Origin: Cristatella mucedo
Taxonomy: Eukaryota; Bryozoa; Phylactolaemata; Cristatellidae
Reading direction: 5' to 3'
Length of the DNA stretch: 64,000 bases
NCBI GenBank assembly: GCA_009760855.2
Contig: WPIO01000057.1
Coordinates: 1,455,501 to 1,519,500 of the forward strand
A model generated the notes under the pieces. It was not told the DNA's origin and did no database searches. It saw nothing but the letters and a program-made list of their open reading frames with translations. Made by a program: the position numbers and the translations under genes. Below, piece after piece: positions 32,538-42,800 of the stretch; the stretch's first letter is position 1; the number at the start of each line of letters is the position of its first letter.

Positions 32538-34087
32538 TAATGTAATGCAATGTATCTCCGTTGTAACTCAACAAAGTCATAAAGACCATGTGGGTGTTGC
32601 AAAGTAGAGTTTTGTAGAGCCCACTTACAGCCTAAGCGGCTTTCGGTACGTATTCGGTAGCCAACAGACTTCGTCTCACGCAACATAGAGAAAGTGGAAA
32701 GCATAGCAGAGTCAGGGGAGCAGTTGAGGTAGTGGGTAGAATAGAAGTAACAGCTCAGGACCGCTGAAAAGGATGAGCCATAGTCGGCAGCAGGAGAGTG
32801 GTTTTCGTTGCGTAAGAATCGTGGAAGCGAGTTCCACAGTCTAGGACCTGCAGAGCTCAAGCTTCTGTCGCCAACGGTCATTAAGCGGAGGAATGGGACA
32901 GCTAATTTATTGTCCGCACAGGACCAGAGGGCGTGTAGAGGCTGAAACGGATGCAGCAGTTCAGCTAGTTGCGAAGGAGCCAAGCCGTGGCAGGTCTTGT
33001 GGGTCAGTGTAAGAGCCTTGCTCTGAATCCGTTGGTCAACCAGCATCCATCTTAATATCATTCATTTATATTGCGCCCCAAGAGAACCTTATCACTATTC
33101 AGGCGCTTCACATATACCTCGGGGCTCCAGCCCACGACCTCAGTCAGACCTTGGTCGGGTTGAGCACCTTAACCGCTAGCTCTTTTAGCAAAGGAGACAC
33201 GTGCTCAAACTTCTGGGACTTAAATACTAGCCTTCCAGCCATATTCACAGTCAGCTGCAGCGGCCTAATTGCTTTCTTTGGTAGCCCAGCCAAAAGGGAA
33301 CTACAATACTCGAGCCGAGGCAGAACTAAGGAGCTAGGTAATTGTTTTGCTAGCCACTGTGGAAGACAGCTTTTATTCTTAGATGGGGATCGGACATGAT
33401 GGCTAGCTGTAGAAGCAGTGTTTTGAATTAAGCTTTTAAAATAGAAGCAGCTGTCAAAAATGACACCTAAATTTCGAGCAAATGGTGATGGTCGCACAAC
33501 AGCACCACCTATTAGAAGAGAAAAGTTTTAAAATCCAGCCACACGCTTAGGGTGCCCTATGAGCAGCAGTTTGGTTTAATCGTCATTTAATTTTAGGAAA
33601 TTTTCCGACATCTAGGATCGAATATCGGCAAGGCAAGCAAATAGTTTCTCAGTTGCTGCAGCAGATTCCGACAGTTTAAACGACAAATACAGGTGAGTAT
33701 AGTCAGCATAAAAGTGATATCCTATTCCATTATCCTGATCACTTTTCCCAGAGGTTGTGTATACATTTAGGACAGCAAGGGACCAAGTATTGACCCTTGA
33801 GGGACTCCACAGGTGACCCTTCTCGCATGTGAGACCTGACCTCCCCTAGACGCGGATTGAATACGACAAGACGAGTACGATTTAAACTGCGCCAGTGCAT
33901 TGTCTGCCAGACCGATCGTTGTTCTCAATCGTTCAAGCAGAACATCGTGATAAACGGTGTCGAAGGCAGCAGACAGATCTAGCAGAGCTAGGGCAGTGAC
34001 ATTGCCGTCGTCGTTGCCATGTAGAATGTCATTGTTAACACCCAGGAGAGCAGTTTCAGTGTACTGCTGCCTCTTGAATCCTGATTG
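32538..34087 (-). mobile_element. LINE B copy 4, RT to 3' tail, with SINE2 inside
   Basis: Pentamer tail at 32538-32560, then the C-terminal frame 32462-33061 ('PSQLAELLHPFQPLHALWS' to 'NSLPRFL'). SINE2 at 33053-33172 interrupts it, and the thumb follows (33144-33497). Decayed RT sequence continues to 34087: a degraded active-site block, a 'PQGS'-type motif, motif A ('LALLDLSAAFDT' from about 33960-34000), and 'SGFKRQQYTETALL' at the break. It ends abruptly where the LINE B5 tail starts. Retains the RT segment that B5 has lost. Confidence 0.88.
33053..33172 (-). mobile_element. SINE2 inserted in LINE B4
   Basis: On the minus strand: 'gcggttaaggtgctcaaccc' (box A region), 'gtgggctggagccccgaggt' (box B region), then 'gaagcgcctgaatagtgata' and 'aggttctcttggggcgcaat' (LINE A-type hairpin), ending 'ataaatgaatg'. 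LINE B sequence 'accagcatccat' and 'cctagctcttttagc' rejoins if it is removed. No clear target duplication. Confidence 0.85.
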
Positions 34088-36790
34088 TAATGTAATGTAT
34101 CTCCGTCTGTAACTCCACTAAGTCATAAAGACTATGTGGGTGTTACGTAGGAGAGTGTTGTATAGCACACTCAGCCTGAGCGGTTTTCGGTACGCATTCG
34201 GTAGCAAACAGACTACGTCTCACTCAACAAAGAGAAAGTGAGAAGCATAGCAGAGTCAAGAGAGCAGTTGAGGTAGTGAGTAACGTAGAAGAAGCAGCAC
34301 AGGACCGCTGAAAAGGATGTGCCATAGTCGGCAGTAGGAGAGTAGTTGTCGTAGCGTAAGAATTGTGGAAGCGAGTTCCACACTCTTGGACCTGCAGAGC
34401 TAAAGCTTCTGTCGCCAACGGTCTTTAAGCAAAGGAATGGGACAGCTAATTTATGATCCACAGAGGACCTGAGAGGGCGAACAGGCTGAAATCTGTGCAG
34501 CAGCTCAGCTAGGTACGAAGGAGCCAAGCCGTGGCTGGCCTTGTGGGTCAGTATAGAAACTTAGCTCTGTATCCTTTGTTCAACCGGATACCATCCTAGC
34601 TCTTTCAGCAAAGGAGACACGTGCTCAAACCGCTGGGACTTGAAGGGTAGCCTTGAAGCCATATTCATAGTCCCCTGCAGTGGTCTAATTGCTTTCTTTG
34701 GCAGCCCAACCAAAAGTGAATTACAATAATCAAGCCCAGACAAAAATAAGGAGCTAGTTAAATTTTTTACAAGCCACTGTAGGAGACAGCTCCTATTCTT
34801 GGATAGGAATCGGATATGATGGCTAGCTGTAGAAGCAGTCTTCTGAATGAAGGTTTTGAAATTGAGGCAGCTGTCGAACTCAACAGCAAAGCATTTTAAT
34901 CCAGCCACACGCTTAGGGTGTCCTATGAGCAGCAGTTCGGTTTTATCACCATTTAATTTCAGGAAGTTTTTCGACATCCAGAATCGAATATCGGCAAAGC
35001 AGGCATCGAGTTTCTCAGTTGCCGCAGGAGATTTCGACGGTTTGAATGACAAATACAGCTGAGTATCGTCAGCATAGAAGGGATATCCTATTCCATAAGC
35101 CTTAATCACTTTTCCCAGAGGTTGTGTATAAATGGAGAGCAGCAAGGGACCGAGTACAGACCCTTGAGGGACTCCACAGATGATCTTTCTCGTGTCTGAG
35201 ACCTGATTAAAATATTTCTGACTTTTAATTCTTATCAATATGTTCAACCAGCTGCTTAGCAGCAATTTTTTCAAGAATCTTTGACAAGAAAGGAAGATGG
35301 GAAACTGGACGATAGTGTGCAAGTACCTCTGTGTCTATTCCAGGCTTTTTGCGAATGGATCTAACGATTGCCAATTTGAAGGATTTGGGGACGACCCCTT
35401 TTCTCACAGAAGCATTAAAAATCTTGGTTATGGCAGGGCTAACTTGATCTACCAGTTAAGACCACAGCGATAAAGTTACAGGGTCTTCAGGAGACGAGCT
35501 CTCTTTTCTAGACCTTATTAAGGTAACCACATCGCATGCAGAAACCTCAAACAATATTTTAAGGAAGATCACAGGTTGTGGAACCGCGATTTCTTTAGTC
35601 GGAGGGGGCTTAATGGAGGGGCAAATATGCATAATGCTTTCAGTAAATAAGGCTGAAGATCTTTTGGCCGATCCCTTAATATCTGGGGAGTCTGACCTCT
35701 CAGCATTGGCCAATAAAAGGTATACTGCTTTTTAAATCAGTTTGGGGTCCGACTAGCAAGAATTCAGCTTTCGGATGAAAAAAGAAGCCGTGGCTTTTAT
35801 AAGCTTTCGGGTGTAAACTTGAAGGAAGTCTTTGAAATTGACTCGATCCGAATCAGACCCGATTTTATGAAACAACGTTCAAGTTTTAGCCTAACGTGGT
35901 GCATCTTTAGGAGTTTTTTTGTGAATTGAAAGGAATCTCAGCGACTTTGAAAACGAATAGAATGAACGGGAGCCTGCTTGTCAAGAGTACTCCTGAGTGT
36001 CATGCTTATTGCATCAGTGAGGGTATCGATGCTGTCGGTCAAGTGTGAATGCAGATCAAGAAGACCTGCATCTCAAACACATTTCAAAAACTTGTCTATG
36101 TCAATAGTTTGTAAGTTACGTCGTTTGACAAGTTCGATATTACCCTGTACATACAAGAGAGCACAAACAATATACGAGACCGAACAATCGTCTAGAGGGT
36201 CAGTGGGCACACCACAAGGTCAGTGGGTAGGACATCCTGAGTGATCACGAGATCTAGAATACGACCACCGCAGTTGGTAGTATGATTAACGTGTTCAACA
36301 AAACCAAAATTCTCTAGACAGTCAAGAAATTAGGGGAACTGGCCGTTCCTAGGTTGTCAACGTGAATATTGAAGTATCCTACAATCAGTAACAGCCTGTC
36401 ATACACACATATTTTAGCGAGGAACTCTGAAAACTCCTCTATAAACAAGTTACAAGTTTAGACAGCCAGAAAGAGGCCGGTATATCACAAAAGTGTGAAC
36501 CTTTGTCTTTGATCAAGACCTGATTGCAACCGATTTAAACGATGGCCCATGAGAAAAACTGCACATCGTATAGCCAAAAAATTCGCGAACAACAATTGCA
36601 ACCCCCCACAACCTTGCCGGAACTCATAGACTGATGGAATGAGAACCCGGGTGGAGGGGTCTCAGAATTACAGCTACTGGAAGGAGGCGTCATCCAAGTT
36701 TCAGTAAGCAGAAATGCATTTAGCTTTTTGTGGAACACCTGATCGCGATAAGTAACCCTTGGTCTTTAGCAAGCGGAAATTTAGTAGGCG
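34088..36790 (-). mobile_element. LINE B copy 5, endonuclease plus RT, with internal RT deletion
   Basis: The most complete LINE B. From the 3' end: pentamer tail (34088), C-terminus (34213-34527), RT palm/thumb (34561-35322), RT N-terminus (35225-35407, 'YRPVSHLPFLSKILEKIAAK'), linker (35456-35713), and APE endonuclease remnants at about 35740-36740 ('VGYFNIHVDN' near 36350-36380 in place of GDFNIH; 'FLLTETWMTP' at about 36700). The segment between RT motif 1 and 'DTRKIICGVPQGS' is deleted at about 35220. Multiple stops. The 5' limit is uncertain. Confidence 0.87.
34561..35322 (-). pseudogene. LINE B5 reverse transcriptase fragment
   Basis: 253 open codons on the minus strand. Visible in order: 'VPQGSVLGPLL' (motif B region), 'YPFYADDTQLYLSF' with the catalytic Asp pair (motif C), 'FLKLNGDKTELLLIG' (motif D/E region), and thumb 'SGLDYCNSLLVGLPKKAIRPLQ' up to 'LLKELGWYPVEQRI'. 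Motif A is absent because of the deletion at the upstream end, so it cannot be active. The first ~35 residues are read from sequence joined by that deletion. Confidence 0.85.
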
Positions 36791-37271
36791 GAATTTTTAT
36801 AGGCTCTCCAACGACTGGGCGACCGCAATGAAGTGGTTGTATTCACGTCGGCGCGTATGAGGCCCGGCGGACGTGGGCCCTTCGAATTTGAATTGGACCT
36901 TAGTAACGGCCGCCGGTCAACGATTCACAACGTGCTGGGCTGCGGCGGGTGGGCTACTACCGTAACAAGTACTATTCAGAGCTTTAAACGTACGGGTGGT
37001 AGGTTTGATAGCCGAGCTGTTCATAGGGCGAAACGCAGGATGCAGGAAAGTTCTCACTGACCCGCCGAAGAAGGCCTGCCGGTAGGTATCGACTAATGGC
37101 GACATCGCAAGTTATGCTAAGCAGGTCCTGTTTTGCATAGCATATCTGAGGATAACTCATAAATAGTCACAGCGAAGATGGCAGAGGAATACCCCAACGC
37201 ATCACTGAGAAATCAGGTGAAGGTCCACACCAAGCTAGGAGTTGCTGAAGCCGCTCTCTAGCACGGGGAGG
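36791..37271. other. GC-richer block, possibly the 5' part of LINE B5
   Basis: Lies between the last recognisable B5 endonuclease sequence and the resumption of LINE A12 at 37272. If B5 is a single insertion into A12, this would be its 5' UTR or upstream coding region. The frame 36833-37060 (plus) has no known domain, and there is no second copy in the window to test it. Confidence 0.35.
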
Positions 37272-37795
37272 ATGCACAATATCAGCACCCATAAGCATGT
37301 GGGGACGAATCTCAGGGACCCAGTAAATTCTGAGATAAAGTAAATGCTGTGATAATAGCTGCGTTTTTAGTTTCTTTTTAATAATGGTTAGGTCAGTAGA
37401 TGTTATAGCTCAAGTCGGGAGTGGGTTCCAGGCTTTGGGAGCATTCGAACTAAAGGCACGATCTCCATAGGATTTAGTTTTGTACGTGGTCTAGGTAAGC
37501 AGTTAAACGACGAGAGTGGGTAGTACTATGCTTAGCCTGGTGGGGAAGTTAATCTGACAGGCAGGAGCCAAAGAATGAAGGGACCTAAACGTGACGGACA
37601 AAGCGTTGAAGTCGATGCGTTATTTGACTGAGAGCCAGTTCAGGTCAGTGAAAAGTGACGAGATGGGGCAACTACTTCGCTCACGACAGACAAGCACAGC
37701 TGTAAAATTTTTCACCAGCTGTAAGTCCTTCATTGCAAAGGCCAAAGACCAGTTAGCTGTGATATACGGAAGTCAAGACGGGATGTCACAAATGA
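37272..37795 (-). mobile_element. LINE A copy 12, 5' piece (right part of a split element)
   Basis: Resumes with 'atgcacaatatcagcaccca', exactly where 32537 left off (ATG shared). It continues through the 3' UTR and the C-terminal ORF2 in antisense ('ggttccaggctttgggagca', 'gagccagttcaggtcagtga') to 'gggatgtcacaaatg' at about 37795. No long frame remains. Its segment 37647-37740 is duplicated at 38021-38114. Confidence 0.85.
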
Positions 37796-38020
37796 ACCTT
37801 ACAATCCAATAATCTAGTTATAAGCCCAGCCTATCTGGTTATCTGGGCATACTAAGAGCGGAAAAACTCAATAAAGGGCATTATGCCTAAAGAGCTCAAA
37901 TCTTGTTATAAATTCCGAATCAAATTACGTGTCAATTCATTTTTGACTTTTTGTCATAACTGAGGCGTTCTCTGACAGTACAGAGCTCCCGATTTTCTTC
38001 TCAGTTTGTTACTACCTTAA

Positions 38021-38114
38021 AGTGAAAAGTGACGAGATGGGGCAACTACTTCGCTCACGACAGACAAGCACAGCTGTAAAGTTTTTCACCAGCTGTAAGT
38101 CCTTCATTGCAAAG
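38021..38114 (-). repeat. 94-bp near-identical duplicate of a LINE A12 segment
   Basis: Identical to 37647-37740 except for one base (A to G), 374 bp apart, direct orientation. The 280 bp between them are not LINE A. Both copies share A12-specific differences from other LINE A copies ('gatggggcaactacttcgct'), so this is a local duplication and not a second retrotransposition. Confidence 0.92.
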
Positions 38115-39067
38115 TCTGTACCAATCACTCTATTCTCTTCCCCTGCACGTCAGCCGACAGACTCCTCGACGTCAGTTGACTTGATGGCATTTAAAAATAG
38201 CTAGCAGGCGTCCCTGAGACATGTCCTCAGTGCGCTTAGGCTTGTCAAAGTTGGTTGCATCATTGTTAATAGATCGACTAGCTTTCTATTACCAAAAGAA
38301 GAAGAATCGGCAATTAATTTGTTACTTCCGAGGAACCCCAAAAATATATTCTCACTAGCTACCGTTGCGGTTTCCTGGAGCAGTGATGTAGGGGGTGAAT
38401 GGTATCAAGCTTGAGCTACTGATGCTGACTTTCGGCGTTCCATGTACGTGAGATTATCTGTGCCTGCGGTAGAGCCTCTGGTCAGCCGTGCAAAAAATTG
38501 CTAGACGTATTCCCTCTCTGCTACGTTTCAGATACCACGACTGTCAATTATGCCAAATCACTACACTTCCCGAGCGGTGCCTGAACGAGTGTGGGCCACA
38601 GCAGTCCAGGACTGTTGCACCCACCCAGCAACGTAAGTACCTTGCGATCAGTGACAGGAGGACGTCTCGGTATCCGACGATGGTGGCGTCTAGCCTAGGG
38701 ACGAGCTTGAGGAAAGAAGAAGGGTCGATTCCGGCGATCTGCAGCGGCGATGCAGCGATTTCGATTGGCGCCTTGGCTCACTAAAGTAGTGACGTCAGCA
38801 GTATGGCTAGTCTCGAGGTACACATTTCTCCACCACCTGTGCCATCCGTCTTGAAAAGATGGACCAGCCTAAATTCAAAGGGTCTAAACGTCTTTCCGTG
38901 TACGGTCGACCGTCAGCTAAAAGATGCTGACAACAAAGAGGACTATCGTGGCTAGATAGCCTTGCTGGACGAAACCAGTCGAACGGCACAGCTGGTAATC
39001 GTCGGCCTGTGGAGAGCACAACCACCGTCGAAACTACCTTAGGGGAGAAGGCGATTTCATTACCAAG
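38115..39067. other. No convincing gene
   Basis: Begins with a weak LINE A C-terminal resemblance in plus orientation (about 38150-38210, 'ttgacttgatggcatttaaa'). After 38480 it is GC-richer with frames 38488-38784 (plus, 98 codons) and 38807-39025 (minus, 72 codons) that show no known domain. Confidence 0.45.
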
Positions 39068-39215
39068 ACCTAAGAACGTTGTTGGCTACCGAATACATCC
39101 TTAAAGCTGCTTAGGCTGTGAGTGGACTACATACAACTCTTCTACATAACAATAACGTAGTCTTTGTGGCTTTTTGGAGTTACAGACATAGATACCTTGC
39201 AATATATTACATTGG
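39068..39215 (+). mobile_element. LINE B copy 7, 3' end only
   Basis: Sense-strand 'gttggctaccgaatacatcc', 'gctgcttaggctgtgagtgg', 'gtctttgtggctttttggag' and a decayed 'atattacattgg' tail: the last 140 bases of LINE B on the plus strand. Confidence 0.85.
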
Positions 39216-39289
39216 AACCGAAACTGCAATAGCAGAACCGCATCTTGTGGGTCGATCGGCTACAGTCTCTTAAGAGAGTGATGCCATTT

Positions 39290-40130
39290 CATGATAATAA
39301 TAATAATACACATAATAAAGCACCCTCAGCAAACTCAATCTCTTTTTAGGCACTTTACATTGGCTGCAGAGGAAAAGCTATCGAATGGTAAGTGGTAACA
39401 TGCGTGATTAACAACAAGAATAAAATTGTTAGGGGTGACCTACAAGCGGTCAGCATGCAAGTATGGTTAGTGGCAGCATGCAACAGTGTCAGCAGGCATA
39501 AGCACATAGGCTACGAATTACAGAGATCCACTAAAAGCTGTCATAAATACGTGCGTTTTTGATTTCTTTTTCAATAAGATCACATCAGGGACGTCGTGAC
39601 GGAAGTCGGGATTGAGTTCCAGGGTTTGCGATCCTACGAACATGCTTATTGACAAATAGCGTTCCCCTAATGATCTTCGTCCGCTCCCATCATACTATTA
39701 ATTAAGCTATTTACATCAAGAGTGTAAACCATTGCAAGGCAGTGCCAGCTATGCCCAGGTGAGGCGAGAAGCGCTCAAGACAGACTTGGCAATCAATAGC
39801 ATAAATAGCTTCCGAAAGATCTAGCAAAACGAGCAGACAGACTCTACCCAAGTCTAGATTCCGAAGTAGGTCGTTATGCACCCGATGCACTGCCGAAGTG
39901 ATTCTGTGAAGTGATTAGCTCTAAAAGCAGACGGGATCTTATTAGAAAGGTTTGAAGTTTTAATATGTGATTTCAGCTGGTCAGGTACGAGTCCTTCCAC
40001 TGTTATCTATCAAAACAGTAGAACGAAGACTTAGCTCAAGTTTCTCAATATATCTTGGTCTAGTGTTGCTGCTTGGGTAGTGTCCTGACTACCACCGTTT
40101 TGAAAGTGCTCGGACATGAAATAAGACCAA
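39290..40130 (-). mobile_element. LINE A copy 13, 3' end joined to RT N-terminus by deletion
   Basis: (AAT)n tail and 3' UTR at 39290-39640 ('ccactaaaagctgtcataaa'). A gap follows, then from about 39730 antisense RT N-terminal sequence ('atgcccaggtgaggcgagaa', 'gatctagcaaaacgagcaga', 'attagctctaaaagcagacg'). The last part encodes the linker preceding RT ('accgttttgaaagtgctcgg'). The catalytic and thumb regions are missing. Confidence 0.82.
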
Positions 40131-40719
40131 TAACAATATTGAAAGAGTTTGGCCTTCATTTGAACGAGTCACGGCCGCTCACACACAATAACCTCGTACC
40201 CGAGTGTAGACGAAGGCCACTGACCTTTGCTTACGTCGAACTGGGCGTGGCCTAATCTAGAAACCATTCCGGTAGAGTAAAGTCCGTGGTTGGCCCTCCA
40301 AAGATCGAGCACCGTATCTCGGACCGCATGCTATTTCATTTTCGGCCGAAGCTGTCTAATGGTGTGCATGTGCACTCCGACGGTCTAACAAGTTATGCAG
40401 CTAGCTGGATGCTTGACAGGTTAAGCTTGTACTTCCAGAACGGAGCCAGTGCAAAGGCGGAAGTCCAGCAGCAGATTGAGCAACTGACACGTTTGTGCAA
40501 GTTTGCTGAGTTATCTCGAGCCACTTTAGTTTGATGTGCGTAGGATTCTCCTTGTAGAATTGTCTAGTTTGCCTTATTCCATGCGAGCAAGGCAGACCAG
40601 TTAAAATCATATTTTGAAACTTTAAATATTTCTAGTTTTTAAAATCTGGTTTAATAGCTAGATATTTTAAAGATTCGGCATTGATTAGGGTGTAAAATGC
40701 CCTGCTTAGAAATTTACGC
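40131..40719. other. No recognisable gene
   Basis: Contains the plus frame 40286-40534 (82 codons) and the minus frame 40401-40610, neither with a recognised domain. Confidence 0.5.
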
Positions 40720-42800
40720 CTAGGTCCTGTTTTGGCTGGTTTAGCTTGATGCTGTAGCAGCATTTGTTACTATTGAGTACCAAGTCCTTTTTAGGGCCTC
40801 TCATCTCGCCTGGGCATCACAACCACAGCAAAAAAATGAATCAGATCATAAGTTTGTGAGATAATTCAGAGCATTAACTGTGAATGACAACGGATTATCA
40901 GAGAAACCTCTGAAATTTGGGGTACTTCAAGGCTCTGAGCTTGGTCCCATTCTTCACTCGGCTTATGTACTTCCCCCTGCCGATGTGGTTTCCAGTCACA
41001 ATCCAGGCTTTCACTTCCATGCAGGAGGAGGCTTACATAGAAGTCATGGCTAGGATTTGGGATTTTTTAAATAGGGGCAGCACATCTAAATTATTCATTG
41101 TATTCATAACATCACATGTTGACGTCTGTATGCCACTGCTTGCTGGTTTACTTAAATGTGGATTCACGGGGTAACAGCCTGTGCAAAAATCAACTGATAG
41201 GCTTCTCTGTCGAAAGCCCAACAGATGCCGCGTCAAAGTAAGTCTTTCCGACCTGCAATGGCTCGTAGTCGAACAATGCACAGACTCCCAGGTGTTTTCA
41301 CTTACTTTAGATCTCTGCATTTCTTGGGTCCAGTCTACCTATCAGATCCTCTCCCCTACCAGGCTAAACATCATACTGTTTGTTTTTTGACATCTAATCG
41401 TTTACCTATACCTTTTAGGAATTAAAATCCTTTGGAAAACATGCCTATAGTTCGTGTGGTCCCAAAGACCGTTACTCGCTACAGACCTGTGTCACAACTT
41501 CCCCTGACTAGACCACTCTACGAAAGAAACTGAAAATGCATCTATTAAGTACCTAAATTAGTTGATTCACGTGATTCGTCATTTGCGTGCTTACTTGTGC
41601 TAATAACAATAACAATAATACATTAGATATAGTGCTATCACGAAACTCAATCTCTTTCTAGGCACAGCACATTCGCTTAAAAGAAAGCACGGTCGAATGG
41701 TTAGTCGTAGCATGCTGAATAAACAAGAAGAATAACAAGGTTAGGGTTGACATTTGCAGCCTCTCCATGGAAGTATGGTCAGTGGCAGCATGCACAATGT
41801 CAGTTCGCTTTAGCCCATAAAGAAAAATGCACAAGAACCCAATAAATGCCGCGATAAATAGATGCATTTTTAATTTCCTTTTAAATGTGGTCAGGTCAGG
41901 AAATGCTGTGTCGCATTTCTGGTGTGAGTTCCGGGCTTTGGGAGAAAATGAACTAAATGCAGGGTCTAAAAATGACTTGATATTTGTAAAAGGTATAGGT
42001 AAAAATGAGATTCAGAAATACAGGAAGTATGCTGCTCAGCCTGGTAGGGAGTCGATCTGATAAGTACTCTGGGTATGAAGAACAAAGGGACCTATGAGTG
42101 AGGGGCAGAACCTTGAAGTCAATGCAAGGCTTGACTGGAAGCCAGAGCAGGTCGGCGAGAAGTGGTGAGATGTGGCAACTGCGATGCTCAAGACTGACAA
42201 GCCTAGCTGCAGAAATGCCTGATCGTTCTGGCCGGTAGATCAGGACACAGTGAGTTGCAGAATTCAACACTGGATGCCACAGATGCATAGATGAATTTAG
42301 GTGTAGTATCCCTCTCTAAACAAGCCACAATTATAGCAATTTTACGTAGCAGAAAGTGGATAGGCTTGACTGTGGAGGTGATGGGGTCGTCTAATCAAAG
42401 GTCGCTTTGAAACTTGACACCAAGATTTCGCGCAGATTCCATATAGAATACATGCTTGCAGAACCATGTTTGAAATTTAACGTTATTAATTTTCGAATCG
42501 GGCTAGGTTTACCTATAAATGATAAGCTGGTTTCACGATCATTAAATTTTAGAAAGTTTGCTGCCATCCATATTACGGCGTGATCTATACACGCAGAGAG
42601 AATTCGAAGTGCTAGAAGGCTGGGAGGCATCGAAACAAAGGTTTTCCTGACTGTCATCTGGACAGTTGTTAAAGCCTAGGTTTAGCCTGGAAATTACGAG
42701 GGAAAGAAGAAGACTATAATCTTTGAAAAGAACTGAACCTAGTGGTCCTTACATCGTGCTAAATGCCTCTAACTATATTTGAATGCTGACCCCATGGATG
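40720..42800 (+). mobile_element. LINE A copy 14, split by LINE A15
   Basis: Decayed RT ('tactattgagtaccaagtcc', then 'gggcatcacaaccacag'), a 'PQGS'-equivalent 'cttcaaggctctgagcttgg' and a truncated palm. Thumb and C-terminus follow at 41070-41560 (frames 40917-41174, 41181-41425). The 3' UTR starts at about 41570, is interrupted at 41603 by LINE A15 (41604-42755), and resumes at 42763-42800 ('atgcctctaactatatttga', 'atgctgaccccatggatgtc'). It ends where LINE A16 begins. Confidence 0.82.
41604..42755 (-). mobile_element. LINE A copy 15, inserted in LINE A14
   Basis: (AAC/AAT)n tail at 41604-41623, degraded hairpin, and 3' UTR. C-terminal ORF2 follows in antisense (fragments in frame 41953-42288), then the thumb (42391-42657). 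Its 5' break at 42755 lies just upstream of the active-site region ('actataatctttgaaaagaa'). GTGCTAA flanks it at 41597-41603 and 42756-42762, a 7-bp target duplication. Many stops. Confidence 0.88.

Noticed and set aside
38488-39025. Small protein-coding gene in the GC-richer block
   Set aside because: Overlapping frames on both strands, no start context, splice logic or known domain; expected by chance at this base composition.
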